The position numbers and the translations under genes were made by a program. A stretch of 30,825 nucleotides of DNA. Source: [Mycobacterium] zoologicum (lineage in GTDB: Bacteria > Actinomycetota > Actinomycetes > Mycobacteriales > Mycobacteriaceae). The stretch covers positions 135 to 30,959 of the forward strand of contig NZ_CP083985.1 in NCBI RefSeq assembly GCF_020172665.1, given 5' to 3'. The notes beneath the pieces were generated by a model. It saw only the letters and a program-made list of their open reading frames with translations, ran no database searches and was not told the DNA's origin. Below are positions 16,310 to 24,701 of this stretch, in pieces. Each line of letters opens with the position of its first letter. Position 1 is the stretch's first letter.

Positions 16310-16335
16310 GTAGACAGATTCTACGATCTGTGTAC
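16310..16335. promoter_or_regulatory. Operator O1 for the TetR regulator (candidate)
   Basis: A 26-bp inverted repeat with 10-base arms: GTAGACAGAT, 6-base spacer, ATCTGTGTAC (one mismatch in the right arm). It lies over the -35 element and spacer of the predicted monooxygenase promoter and 36 bases from the TetR start codon. Confidence 0.75.
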
Positions 16336-16338
16336 TAT
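16311..16338 (+). promoter_or_regulatory. Predicted promoter of the monooxygenase operon
   Basis: TAGACA (16311-16316) as -35 and TACTAT (16333-16338) as -10 are separated by 16 bases, a good SigA-type fit. Transcription would begin near 16345, between O1 and O2, so a bound TetR protein would occlude it. Confidence 0.55.
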
Positions 16339-16353
16339 GACCTGGCGCACCAT

Positions 16354-16379
16354 GTAGACACTTCTGCGAACCTGTCTAC
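16354..16379. promoter_or_regulatory. Operator O2 for the TetR regulator (candidate)
   Basis: A second 26-bp element with perfect 7-base arms, GTAGACA and TGTCTAC, around 12 unmatched bases. It has the same total length and the same outer arm as O1 and starts exactly 44 bases after it. It falls in the predicted 5' leader, 20 bases before the monooxygenase ATG. Confidence 0.75.
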
Positions 16380-16399
16380 CCCCGATCCCGGAGGTCCCC

Positions 16400-17764
16400 A
16401 TGCCCACACCCCGCACCGCGATCATCGGTGCCGGCATCAGCGGCCTGACCGCCGGCAAGATGCTCACCGACTACGCGATCGACTACACCTGCTTCGAATC
16501 GTCTGACCGGATCGGCGGCAACTGGGCCTTCGGCAACCCCAACGGGCACTCCAGCGCCTACCGCTCCCTGCACATCGACACCTCCAAGCACCAGCTGTCG
16601 TTCAAAGACTTCCCGATGCCTGCCCACTACCCCGATTTCTTGCACCACACGCTGGTCAAGGAGTACCTGGAGGCCTACGCGGCAGCGTTCGAGCTCAAAC
16701 GCAACATCGAGTTCGAGATGACGGTCGCCCACGCGCAGCGGCTACCCGGCGGCGGATGGGAGCTGGAACTGGCCGGCGGTCGGCGGGAATGCTTCGACCT
16801 GCTGATCGTGGCCAACGGCCACCACTGGGACCCGCGTCTGCCGGAGTTCCCGGGTGAGTTCACCGGCCAGACGCTGCACGCCCACCACTACATCGACCCG
16901 AAGACGCCGCTGGAGTTCAGCGGCAAGCGGATCCTGGTGGTCGGGCTGGGCAACAGTGCCGCCGACATCGCCGTGGAACTGTCGTCGAAGGCCCTGGACA
17001 ACGAGCTGACGCTGTCGACGCGCTCGAGCGCCTGGATCGTGCCGAAGTACGTGGCCGGCAAGCCCGCCGACAAGTATTACCGGACCAGCCCCCACATCCC
17101 GCTGTTGTGGCAGCGCAAGGTGATTCAGCGAGTCCAGCCGTTCCTGTCGGGGCGGCCCGAGGATCTCGGCCTGCCGACGCCCAACCACAAGCTCTTCGAG
17201 GCGCACCCCACCCAGTCGGTGGAGCTGCCGCTGCGGCTCGGGTCCGGCGATGTGATCCCCAAGCCCGACATCAGCCGATTCGACGGCGCCACCGTGCATT
17301 TCACCGACGGCACCAGCGGTGACTTCGACATCATCGTCTACGCCACCGGTTACAACATCACCTTCCCGTTCTTCGACCCGGAGTTCATCAGCGCACCGGA
17401 CAACCGGATCGACTTGTACAAGCGGATGTTCTACCCCGGTATCGAGGACTTGGTGTTCGCCGGTTTCGCCCAGGCGACGCCGACGCTGTTCCCGTTCGTG
17501 GAGTCCCAGGCCCGCCTGATCGGTGCCTACGCGGCCGGCCGCTACCGGCTGCCGTCGACCGCCGAGATGCGCCGGGTGATCGCCGCCGACACCCACAAGT
17601 ACACCGGGCACGTGATGAACAGCCCGCGTCACACCCAGCAGGTCGACTACTTCCTCTACGAACACGACATGCGTACCCGTGAGATCCCGCGCGGCGCCCA
17701 GCGGGCCGCCGAACGCGGTGCGCCCAGTTGGGCCGGCGTGCGTGCGATGGAGGTATCCGGATGA
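16400..17764 (+). CDS. Flavin-containing / Baeyer-Villiger-type monooxygenase
   Basis: A 454-residue FAD- and NADPH-dependent monooxygenase. It has the FAD Rossmann motif GAGISG (10-15), followed by FESSDRIGGNWAFGN; the NADPH motif GLGNSA (182-187); the signature F-x-G-x3-H-x3-Y, read here as FTGQTLHAHHY (154-164), shared by FMOs and Baeyer-Villiger enzymes; and YATGY (314-318). These enzymes insert oxygen into ketones or oxidise soft nucleophiles. GGAGG lies 5 bases before the ATG. It is the first gene of a six-gene operon, and its stop overlaps the hydrolase start (ATGA). The overall set resembles the M. tuberculosis mymA cluster (FMO, hydrolase, SDR, ADH, FadD), but gene order and regulator differ. 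The substrate is not known. Confidence 0.9.
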   Translation: MPTPRTAIIGAGISGLTAGKMLTDYAIDYTCFESSDRIGGNWAFGNPNGHSSAYRSLHIDTSKHQLSFKDFPMPAHYPDFLHHTLVKEYLEAYAAAFELKRNIEFEMTVAHAQRLPGGGWELELAGGRRECFDLLIVANGHHWDPRLPEFPGEFTGQTLHAHHYIDPKTPLEFSGKRILVVGLGNSAADIAVELSSKALDNELTLSTRSSAWIVPKYVAGKPADKYYRTSPHIPLLWQRKVIQRVQPFLSGRPEDLGLPTPNHKLFEAHPTQSVELPLRLGSGDVIPKPDISRFDGATVHFTDGTSGDFDIIVYATGYNITFPFFDPEFISAPDNRIDLYKRMFYPGIEDLVFAGFAQATPTLFPFVESQARLIGAYAAGRYRLPSTAEMRRVIAADTHKYTGHVMNSPRHTQQVDYFLYEHDMRTREIPRGAQRAAERGAPSWAGVRAMEVSG

Positions 17765-18678
17765 GCACCGAGATCCGATTCCGCAGCGAAGGCACCACCT
17801 GCGTCGGGCAATTCTTCCCGGCCACCCGGGACAACGGCACCGAGGCGCCGGTCGTGGTGCTCGGGCACGGCCTGGGCGGCACCGTCGACTCCGGACTGAT
17901 CCCGTTCGCCGAGCGGCTGAGCGCGGCCGGGTTCGCCGCGCTTGCGTTCGACTACCGGTACTTCGGGGCCTCAGAAGGACAACCGCGCCAACGGATCTCG
18001 ATGCGGGAACAGATCGCGGACTTCCGTGCGGCCTGCACCGCCGCGGCCGGGCAGCCCGGCGTCGATCCGGAGCGCATCGTGCTGTGGGGTGTGTCGCTGG
18101 CCGGCGGCCACGTCTTCGAGCTGGCCGCCACGCTGCCCGCTGTTGCCGCCGCGATCTCGCTGACCCCGTTGGTCAGCGGTCCGGCCGCCGCTGTCGCGGC
18201 GCTGGGTCAGCACCGCCCGACGACGATGCTGCGTTCCACGGCAACCGGGTGGCGCAGTGCGCTGGCCCAGCGCGTCGGCCGGGAGCCCGCGACGATCCCA
18301 CTGGTCGGCCGCCCTGGCGAGCAGGCCACGCTGACCGCCGACGGCTATTACGAGGCGTACCTCGCGATGGCCGGGCCCACCTGGCGCAACGAGATCGACG
18401 CGCAGGTCGGCGTGCAGCTCGGCGGCTACCGCCCGGCGGCCAAGCACGCCGCGGCCATCAGCTGCCCGATGCTGGTGCAGATTGCCGACTTCGACCGGAG
18501 CGCTCCCCCGCAGGCCGCGGCCAAGGCGGCGTTCGCCGCCCGCGCCGAAGTGCGGCACTACCCGTGCGATCACTTCGACGTCTTCGCCGGCGGCGCGTGG
18601 TTCGAGCACGCCGTCGAGCACCAGATCGCCTTTTTGACCCGGCATCTGGCGGCCACGACCGCTACGGTCACGGGTTAG
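17761..18678 (+). CDS. Alpha/beta hydrolase
   Basis: A 305-residue serine hydrolase. It has an oxyanion segment GHGLGG (35-40), the nucleophile elbow GVSLAGG with Ser112, an acid candidate in IADFD (Asp243 or Asp245), and catalytic His271 in YPCDHFD. FDYRYFGASEGQPRQ is typical of the dienelactone-hydrolase-like or acyl-peptide-hydrolase-like group. No signal peptide is seen, so it is cytoplasmic. It could hydrolyse the ester or lactone made by the upstream monooxygenase. The ATG at 17761 overlaps the previous stop (ATGA). Its own stop overlaps an AGGAGG ribosome binding site for the next gene. Confidence 0.9.
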   Translation: MSTEIRFRSEGTTCVGQFFPATRDNGTEAPVVVLGHGLGGTVDSGLIPFAERLSAAGFAALAFDYRYFGASEGQPRQRISMREQIADFRAACTAAAGQPGVDPERIVLWGVSLAGGHVFELAATLPAVAAAISLTPLVSGPAAAVAALGQHRPTTMLRSTATGWRSALAQRVGREPATIPLVGRPGEQATLTADGYYEAYLAMAGPTWRNEIDAQVGVQLGGYRPAAKHAAAISCPMLVQIADFDRSAPPQAAAKAAFAARAEVRHYPCDHFDVFAGGAWFEHAVEHQIAFLTRHLAATTATVTG

Positions 18679-18686
18679 GAGGCCTG

Positions 18687-20309
18687 ATGGCAGAGACCAT
18701 GCAGCAGTTGCTCGCCGAACGCACCGCTCACACCGGCCTGGCGGTGCTCCACAACGACACCGACGGCCGGCAGACCCGCTGGACCTGGCGCGAGTACCTC
18801 GACCGCGCCGCCCGCCATGCCGCCGCGCTGATCGACCGGGCCGACACCGCCCGCCCGGTGCACATCGGTGCGCTGCTGGGCAACACCCCGGCGATGCTGA
18901 CCGCACTGGCCGGCGCCGCGTTGGGAGGCTACGTGCTGTGCGGGGTCAACAGCACCCGGCGCGGCTCGGCGCTCATCGGTGACCTGCGCACCGCCGACGC
19001 ACAGATCCTGCTGGTCGACGCCGAGCACTCCGGTTTGTTGGCGGACCTTCGACCCGATCTGGACCTGGCCGGGATCACCGTCATCGACGTGGACGACCCG
19101 GCCTGGGAGCAGCAGTGCGCCGGCGCCGGTGAGCTCCAACCGCACCGGCAGGTCGCACCGCTGGACCCGTTCATGCTGATCTTCACCTCCGGCACCAGCG
19201 GCGACCCGAAAGCCGTTCTGGTGAGCCATTTCATGGTGCTGGTGGCCGGACAGAGCCTGACCGAACGGTTCGAACTGGGCGGCGACGACGTGGTCTACCT
19301 GTCCATGCCGCTGTTTCACTCCAATGCGATCGCGGCCGGGTTCGGCCCCGCGGTGGCGGCCGGCGCGGCGATGGCACCGGCGAAGTTCTCCGCGTCACGG
19401 TTCTTGGCCGACGTCCGCGGTTATGGCGCCACCTACATGAACTACGTCGGCAAGCCGTTCGCCTACCTGCTGGCGCACCCGGAGCAACACGACGACGCCG
19501 ACAACCCGCTGCGGGTCGCCTTCGGCAACGAGGCCTCCGAACGCGACATCGGCGAGTTCGCCCGCCGCTTCGGGGTGCACGTGGTCGACGCCTTCGGCTC
19601 CACCGAGAACGCCGTCACCATCACCCGCGATGAGGGCACCCCGCCCGGCTCGGTGGGCCGCGGATTCCCCGGCGTCGCCATCTACAAAGACGATCCGATC
19701 GCCGAATGTCCACCGGCGGTCTTCGACGAACACGGCGCGTTGTCCAACGCCGAGGAGGCCATCGGCGAGTTGGTCAACACCGCCGGGTCGGGATTCTTCA
19801 CCGGCTACTACAACAACGAGCAGGCCACCGCCGACCGGATGCGCGACGGTATGTACTGGTCGGGTGATCTGGCCTATAAGGACGCCGACGGCTGGATCTA
19901 TCTGGCCGGACGCACCGCCGACTGGATGCGGGTGGATGGCGAGAACCTGGCTGCGGCGCCGATCGAGCGAATCCTGATGCGCCACAACGCTATCAACCAG
20001 GCAGCGGTCTACGCGGTGCCCGATGGCAACGTGGGCGATCAGGTGATGGCGGCGCTGGTGCTGCGCGACAACGCGAGACTGAGCGAAGCCGAGTTCTCCG
20101 ATTTTCTAGCCGCTCAGGAGGATCTCTCCCCCAAGGCGTGGCCCCGCTATGTCCGGCTGACCGCCGAGCTGCCCGCCACGGCTACCAACAAGATCCTCAA
20201 GCGTGTGCTGGCCGCCGAGCGTACCGATGTCGGAACGGACACCCTGTGGGTCCGCCCCGACCGCCAGCGCACCTATCGAACCGCTACGACGACGGGAGCA
20301 TCCCGATGA
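18687..20309 (+). CDS. Acyl-CoA synthetase (FadD-like, AMP-forming)
   Basis: A 540-residue adenylate-forming enzyme that activates a carboxylic acid with ATP and CoA. The phosphate loop FTSGTSGDPKA is at about 166-176, with further core motifs DAFGSTENAVTITR, YWSGDLAYKDADGWIYLAGRTADWMRVDGENLA and the catalytic lysine in ATATNKILKR (about residue 502). The NTTR-like element GYVLCGVNSTRRG is typical of the mycobacterial FadD1/FadD17 group, but I cannot assign a specific number. It would activate the acid freed by the hydrolase. AGGAGG lies 4 bases before the ATG at 18687. The stop overlaps the SDR start (ATGA). Confidence 0.92.
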   Translation: MAETMQQLLAERTAHTGLAVLHNDTDGRQTRWTWREYLDRAARHAAALIDRADTARPVHIGALLGNTPAMLTALAGAALGGYVLCGVNSTRRGSALIGDLRTADAQILLVDAEHSGLLADLRPDLDLAGITVIDVDDPAWEQQCAGAGELQPHRQVAPLDPFMLIFTSGTSGDPKAVLVSHFMVLVAGQSLTERFELGGDDVVYLSMPLFHSNAIAAGFGPAVAAGAAMAPAKFSASRFLADVRGYGATYMNYVGKPFAYLLAHPEQHDDADNPLRVAFGNEASERDIGEFARRFGVHVVDAFGSTENAVTITRDEGTPPGSVGRGFPGVAIYKDDPIAECPPAVFDEHGALSNAEEAIGELVNTAGSGFFTGYYNNEQATADRMRDGMYWSGDLAYKDADGWIYLAGRTADWMRVDGENLAAAPIERILMRHNAINQAAVYAVPDGNVGDQVMAALVLRDNARLSEAEFSDFLAAQEDLSPKAWPRYVRLTAELPATATNKILKRVLAAERTDVGTDTLWVRPDRQRTYRTATTTGASR

Positions 20310-21082
20310 CAGGTCAGACACCGGTCGCCCTGATCGTCGGCGGCGCCTCGGGCATCGGACTGGCCAGCGCGCACGCCCTGGCCGAGCGCGGCGACCACGT
20401 GGTGATCGCCGACGTCAACGAATCCGCCGCCCGCGCCCGGGCCGCCGAACTCGGCTCAACCGCCACCGCAGTGGCCGCCGACGTGACCGATGAGGCAAGT
20501 GTCGCAGCGGCTTTCGCGGCCGCACGCGAAATCGGGCCGGTGCACAGTGTGGTCAGTTGCGCGGGCCTGTCGATCATCGGGCCGATTGCCGATATCGAGT
20601 TGTCCGGCTGGCAGACCACCATCGACGTCTGCCTCACCGGCACCATGCTGGTGATCAAGCATGCGGCACGCAACCTCGAAGAGGGCGGCAGCGTGGTAGC
20701 GATCTCTTCGCTCAACGGCCGCCAGCCCGGTACCACGATGGCCGCCTACTGCAGCGCCAAAGCCGGTGTGCTGATGCTGATTCAGGTGGCCGCCCTGGAG
20801 TTGGCCGCCCGTGGCATCCGGGTGAATGCGGTCTCCCCCGGCCTGGTCGACACTCCCCTGGTCGCCGGCCTGGCTATGGTCCCCGGCCTGACCGACGAGT
20901 ACATCGAGAACACTCCACTCGGGCGCCAGGGTGTGCCCGACGACATCGCGTCCGCCGTGGAGTTCCTGACCTCGCAGCGGGCCTCCTGGATCACCGGGGC
21001 GGCCTTCGACATCAACGGCGGTGCGCACCTGATGCGCTACCCCGACGTGCTCGGCAAAGTACAGGCGTTGGCAGGGAGTTGA
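20306..21082 (+). CDS. Short-chain dehydrogenase/reductase
   Basis: A 258-residue classical SDR using NAD(P)(H). It has the cofactor motif GGASGIG (12-18), an Asp in VVIADVN after the second strand (suggesting NAD preference), catalytic Ser134/135 in AISSLNG, and Tyr148-x3-Lys152 in YCSAK. The C-terminal SPGLVDTPL and ITGAAFDINGG are also typical. It probably interconverts an alcohol and a ketone in the operon's pathway. The ATG at 20306 overlaps the synthetase stop. The next gene starts 4 bases after its own stop. Confidence 0.94.
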   Translation: MTGQTPVALIVGGASGIGLASAHALAERGDHVVIADVNESAARARAAELGSTATAVAADVTDEASVAAAFAAAREIGPVHSVVSCAGLSIIGPIADIELSGWQTTIDVCLTGTMLVIKHAARNLEEGGSVVAISSLNGRQPGTTMAAYCSAKAGVLMLIQVAALELAARGIRVNAVSPGLVDTPLVAGLAMVPGLTDEYIENTPLGRQGVPDDIASAVEFLTSQRASWITGAAFDINGGAHLMRYPDVLGKVQALAGS

Positions 21083-21086
21083 TCAC

Positions 21087-22112
21087 ATGCGCAGTGTCGT
21101 AATCGATGCCCCCGGTTCGATCCGGGTGGACACCCGGCCCGACGCGGAACTGCCCGGGGCCGACGGCGCCGTGGTGGCGGTGACCGCGACCGCGATCTGC
21201 GGCTCGGATCTGCACTTCTACGAAGGCGATTACCCCCTGGTCGACGCGGTGCCGCTGGGGCATGAGGCGATCGGCACCGTGGTCGAGGTCGGCTCGCAGG
21301 TGAGCTCGGTGCGCGCCGGTGACCGGGTGATGGTCTCCTCGGTGGCGGGCTGCGGACACTGCGCCGGCTGCGGCACCCTGGACCCGATCCGCTGCCATTC
21401 GGGCCCGCTGATCTTCGGCTCCGGCGCACTCGGCGGTGCGCAGTCCGAGCTGCTCGCGGTGCCGGGAGCCGACTTTCAGCTGGCCCGGATCCCCGACGGC
21501 ATCAGCGTCGAGCAGGCCCTGCTGCTCACCGACAACCTCGCCACCGGATGGGCGGCCGCACAGCGGGCCGACATCCCGGTCGGCGGCACGGTCGCGGTGA
21601 TCGGACTGGGCGCGGTCGGCCTGTGCGCCGGGATCAGCGCGCTGTTCCTCGGTGCGGCAACAGTTCTCGGTATCGACCCGGTGGAGCAGCGGCGGGATCG
21701 GGCGGCCGGCATGGGGATGACCCCGGCGTCACCGTCGACCACGGCCGCGGCGATGGAGCTGACCGGCGGGCGCGGGGTGGACGCGGTGATCGACGCCGTC
21801 GGCTCCGACACCACCATGGCCGACGCCCTGACCGCGGTGCGCGCCGGGGGAACGGTGTCGGTGGTCGGCGTGCACGACCTGCAGCCCTTCCCGTTCCCGG
21901 CGCTCGCGGCGCTGATCCGCAGCGTCACCCTGCGGATGACCACCGCCCCGGTGCAGCAGACCTGGCCGCAGCTGGTGCCGCTGCTGGTCTCCGGGCGGCT
22001 GAAGGTGGACGGCATCTTCACCACCGAGATGGCCCTCGACGACGCGACCGAGGCCTACCGGGCCCTCGCTGCCCGGTCCGGGGACGTGGTGAAAGTGCTG
22101 CTCACGCCGTAG
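21087..22112 (+). CDS. Zinc-dependent alcohol dehydrogenase
   Basis: A 341-residue medium-chain dehydrogenase. The catalytic zinc ligands are Cys38 (ICGSDLHFY) and His59-Glu60 (PLGHEAIG). The structural zinc site is complete: Cys89, Cys92, Cys95 and Cys103 (CGHCAGCGTLDPIRC). The Rossmann motif GLGAVG (173-178) precedes LGIDPVEQRRDRA. It oxidises or reduces an alcohol/carbonyl with NAD(P). GGGAG near the end of the SDR gene can serve as ribosome binding site. In the proposed pathway it would make the ketone for the monooxygenase or oxidise the released alcohol. Confidence 0.94.
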   Translation: MRSVVIDAPGSIRVDTRPDAELPGADGAVVAVTATAICGSDLHFYEGDYPLVDAVPLGHEAIGTVVEVGSQVSSVRAGDRVMVSSVAGCGHCAGCGTLDPIRCHSGPLIFGSGALGGAQSELLAVPGADFQLARIPDGISVEQALLLTDNLATGWAAAQRADIPVGGTVAVIGLGAVGLCAGISALFLGAATVLGIDPVEQRRDRAAGMGMTPASPSTTAAAMELTGGRGVDAVIDAVGSDTTMADALTAVRAGGTVSVVGVHDLQPFPFPALAALIRSVTLRMTTAPVQQTWPQLVPLLVSGRLKVDGIFTTEMALDDATEAYRALAARSGDVVKVLLTP

Positions 22113-22147
22113 GGTGAGGCGAACGCCGACCAGCGAGAGGACAGCAC

Positions 22148-23218
22148 GTGGCAAAGCGGATTGTGGTCTGGGGCACCGGTTTTGTCGGCAAGATGGTGAT
22201 AGCCGAGATCGTCAAACACCCGCTGTTCGAGCTCGTCGGCGTCGGCGTCAGCGACCCGGCCAAGGTGGGGCGCGACGTCGGGGAGATCTGCGGCATCCCC
22301 AGCGTCGGGGTCACCGCCACCGACGACGTCGACGCCTTGATCGCCCTGGCGCCCGACGCGCTGGTGCACTACGGCCCGACGGCCGCACACGCCGCGGACA
22401 ACATCACGCTGATGTCGCGCTTCCTGCGCGCAGGCATCGACGTCTGCTCCACGGCGATGACCCCGTGGGTGTGGCCCGGGCTCAAACTCAACCCGCCGGA
22501 GTTGCTGAAGCCGATCACGCAGGCGTGCGAGGACGGCGGGGCGTCCTGCTTCACCACCGGTATCGATCCGGGCTTCGCCAACGACCTGTTCCCGATGACG
22601 CTGATGGGCGTCTGCGCCGAGGTCCGCAAGGTGCGCGCCTCAGAGTTGTTGGACTACACCAACTACACCGGGGACTACGAGAACGAGATGGGGATCGGCC
22701 GCGAACCCGACTTCCAGCCGGTGCTCAAGATCCCCGAGGTGCTGATCTTCGCCTGGGGCGGAACGGTTCCGATGATCGCGCACGCCGCCGGCATCGAGCT
22801 CGATGAGATCACCACGACCTGGGAGACCTGGGTGACCCCGAACGAGCGCCCGACCGCCAAGGGGGCGATCAAGCCCGGTCAGGTTGCGGCGGTGCGGTTC
22901 ACCATCAACGGGGTCTACCGGGGCGAGACCCGCATTCAGCTCGAACATGTCAACCGGATCGGACAGGACGCGGCACCGGAGTGGCCGTCGGGCACCCAGG
23001 ATGACGTCTATCGCGTAGATATCGAAGGGACGCCCAGTATTTCGCAGGAGACGGCGTTCCGATTCACCGACGGCTCCGGACGTGACGCGGCGACCGCGGG
23101 CTGCCTGGCCACCGGGATGCGTGCGCTGAACGCGGTGCCGGCCGTCAACGACCTGCCGCCGGGCTGGGTCACCGCGCTGGACCTGCCTTTGATTCCCGGG
23201 GCCGGAACCATTCGCTGA
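22148..23218 (+). CDS. DapB-like NAD(P)-binding oxidoreductase
   Basis: A 356-residue protein with an N-terminal Rossmann fold (RIVVWGTGFVGKMVIAEIVKHP, motif at 9-14) and ELVGVGVSDPAKVGRDVGEICGI, resembling dihydrodipicolinate reductase-like and 2,4-diaminopentanoate dehydrogenase-like proteins. It lacks close similarity to true DapB beyond the nucleotide fold. The C-terminal GWVTALDLPLIPGAGTIR is typical of a large mycobacterial group of unknown substrate. It starts with GTG behind GAGAGGA. It is the last gene of the operon and ends 7 bases before the convergent pirin gene. Role: probably a redox step on a carbonyl or imine; not established. Confidence 0.8.
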   Translation: MAKRIVVWGTGFVGKMVIAEIVKHPLFELVGVGVSDPAKVGRDVGEICGIPSVGVTATDDVDALIALAPDALVHYGPTAAHAADNITLMSRFLRAGIDVCSTAMTPWVWPGLKLNPPELLKPITQACEDGGASCFTTGIDPGFANDLFPMTLMGVCAEVRKVRASELLDYTNYTGDYENEMGIGREPDFQPVLKIPEVLIFAWGGTVPMIAHAAGIELDEITTTWETWVTPNERPTAKGAIKPGQVAAVRFTINGVYRGETRIQLEHVNRIGQDAAPEWPSGTQDDVYRVDIEGTPSISQETAFRFTDGSGRDAATAGCLATGMRALNAVPAVNDLPPGWVTALDLPLIPGAGTIR

Positions 23219-23225
23219 GGCCGCT

Positions 23226-24191
23226 TCAGCTCCGCGGCCGCAGCCGCAACGGCGGCATCGGCGGCGCGGGCAGCCGGTCGAGGCGGCCCCGGTAGCCGTC
23301 CACCGCACCGAAGCGTTCGTCGCCGTCCTGCCACAGCTGCCGGAACGCGACGATCTCCTCGTGGCTGCGGCCGATGAAGTTCCACCACATCACCAGCTCG
23401 GAGCCGAAGGGCGTCCCGCCCAGCAGCAGCACCCGGGCGGGGGAGTCGCCCGGGTTGCGCAGCGACAGCTCCCGGTGCCCCGTCCCCTGATAGCCGACCG
23501 CGCCGGAACCGAGCGGCACGCCGCTGAGCTGCACGGCCCCGGTGTCGCACAGCACCCCGTGCTCGAACCCCGGGTCGACGTCGAGCACCAGGTCGGTGCG
23601 CGGCTCCAGGTCGAGTTGGGCGCCGAGCAGCGCAGTGAAGGACTCGACGGGGGAGCGGCGTCCGGCCAGCTCGCCGAGAAACACCAGCGCTGTCGCACCG
23701 GGCAGCGACACCGGCTCGGGTGCGTAGTGGTCGAAGGCACGCTCGGCGTCACGCGCGGCGTCCGGCAGTGCCACCCACAGTTGCACGCCGTGCAGGATCG
23801 GCGCGGATTGGGCGTCGACCGAGACCTCGGAGTGGCAGATACCGGCGCCGGCGGTCATCAGGTTCAGCTCGCCGGGGCGCACCACCGCGTGCACGCCACC
23901 GCTGTCGCGGTGCTCGACGCGCCCGCTGAACAGCCAGGTCGCGGTCTGCAGCCCGGTGTGCGGGTGCGGGGGCACATCCATGCCCCCGGCGGTCGCGATG
24001 TCATGCGGACCGTAGTGGTCGATGAAGCACCAGGCGCCGATCAGCGAGCGTTCGCGCTGGGGCAGGGTGCGGCGAACCAGGATGGCCCGCGGCCCGCCCA
24101 ACGGAACCTCGCGGGGCTCCAACACCTCGATGCCTTCCGACGGCCCTGCCGCACAGTCGAATTCACTTGCAGTGGATTCCAGGTTGCTCAA
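23226..24191 (-). CDS. Pirin family protein
   Basis: A 321-residue bicupin. The metal-binding N-terminal cupin has PPHPHTGLQT (His76, His78) and GAGICHSE (His120, Glu122), the four pirin ligands. The C-terminal cupin holds GALLLGGTPFGSELVMWWNFIGRS-type sequence (here VLLLGGTPFGSELVMWWNFIGRS), also a pirin hallmark. Family members act as quercetin 2,3-dioxygenases or redox-sensitive regulators; the role here is unknown. The start is TTG at 24189-24191 behind GGAGGTG. It converges with the oxidative operon and is not clearly part of it. Confidence 0.92.
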   Translation of the reverse strand: MSNLESTASEFDCAAGPSEGIEVLEPREVPLGGPRAILVRRTLPQRERSLIGAWCFIDHYGPHDIATAGGMDVPPHPHTGLQTATWLFSGRVEHRDSGGVHAVVRPGELNLMTAGAGICHSEVSVDAQSAPILHGVQLWVALPDAARDAERAFDHYAPEPVSLPGATALVFLGELAGRRSPVESFTALLGAQLDLEPRTDLVLDVDPGFEHGVLCDTGAVQLSGVPLGSGAVGYQGTGHRELSLRNPGDSPARVLLLGGTPFGSELVMWWNFIGRSHEEIVAFRQLWQDGDERFGAVDGYRGRLDRLPAPPMPPLRLRPRS

Positions 24192-24239
24192 CCGCCCACC
24201 TCCGCGCCGTGCGCCATGCCGTTGCGGCGACCCTACCGC

Positions 24240-24656
24240 TCAGGCCGCAGACGGGCGACCGATCGGACCGGACGGCAGGTGAAACACGGCCGCGGGCGTC
24301 GTAAGACGGTGACGTTCGTGGTTGGCCAGCAGCGCCTGGTTCTCGGGGAGTTCACGGGTGTTGATCTCGCCGTCGGCGATCTTCTGCAGCACCGCGTGGG
24401 CCGCGGCGAGTTCGGCCCGCTTGCGGTACTGCCCGCCGGGCAGTTTCACCCCGGCCCACACGCCGTACTCCTCGCCGCGTTCCACTGCCAGCGCGGCGCA
24501 CCGGCGTTGCTGGGCGAGCGGGCAGCGCCGCAGGCACTGCAGCCGGGCTTCGGTCGAGGACTGTTCGTATGCGCGGGCCTTGGCGGCTCCGTCGGCTCCG
24601 TCGGCGTCGGGGTAGCCGAACCACAGTTCGGGATTCGCGGAGCAGGGGGGTGCCAT
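24240..24656 (-). CDS. whiB5: WhiB5, WhiB-family iron-sulfur regulator
   Basis: A 138-residue WhiB-like protein in the genomic place of Rv0022c (139 aa). The four cluster cysteines are Cys5, Cys41, Cys45 and Cys53, giving C-x3-C-x7-C in the second part, not the common C-x2-C-x5-C. The WhiB turn is GVWAG (65-69), followed by the basic segment KLPGGQYRKR that contacts DNA. WhiB proteins carry a 4Fe-4S cluster and bind sigma factor region 4. The ATG at 24654-24656 has a GAGGAGG site 8 bases upstream; the longer open frame upstream is not family-like. It is divergent from the XRE gene. Confidence 0.85.
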   Translation of the reverse strand: MAPPCSANPELWFGYPDADGADGAAKARAYEQSSTEARLQCLRRCPLAQQRRCAALAVERGEEYGVWAGVKLPGGQYRKRAELAAAHAVLQKIADGEINTRELPENQALLANHERHRLTTPAAVFHLPSGPIGRPSAA

Positions 24657-24701
24657 CAGAACGACCTCCTCATTGTGCGGACGTGTAACCCGGAACGGAT
24701 A

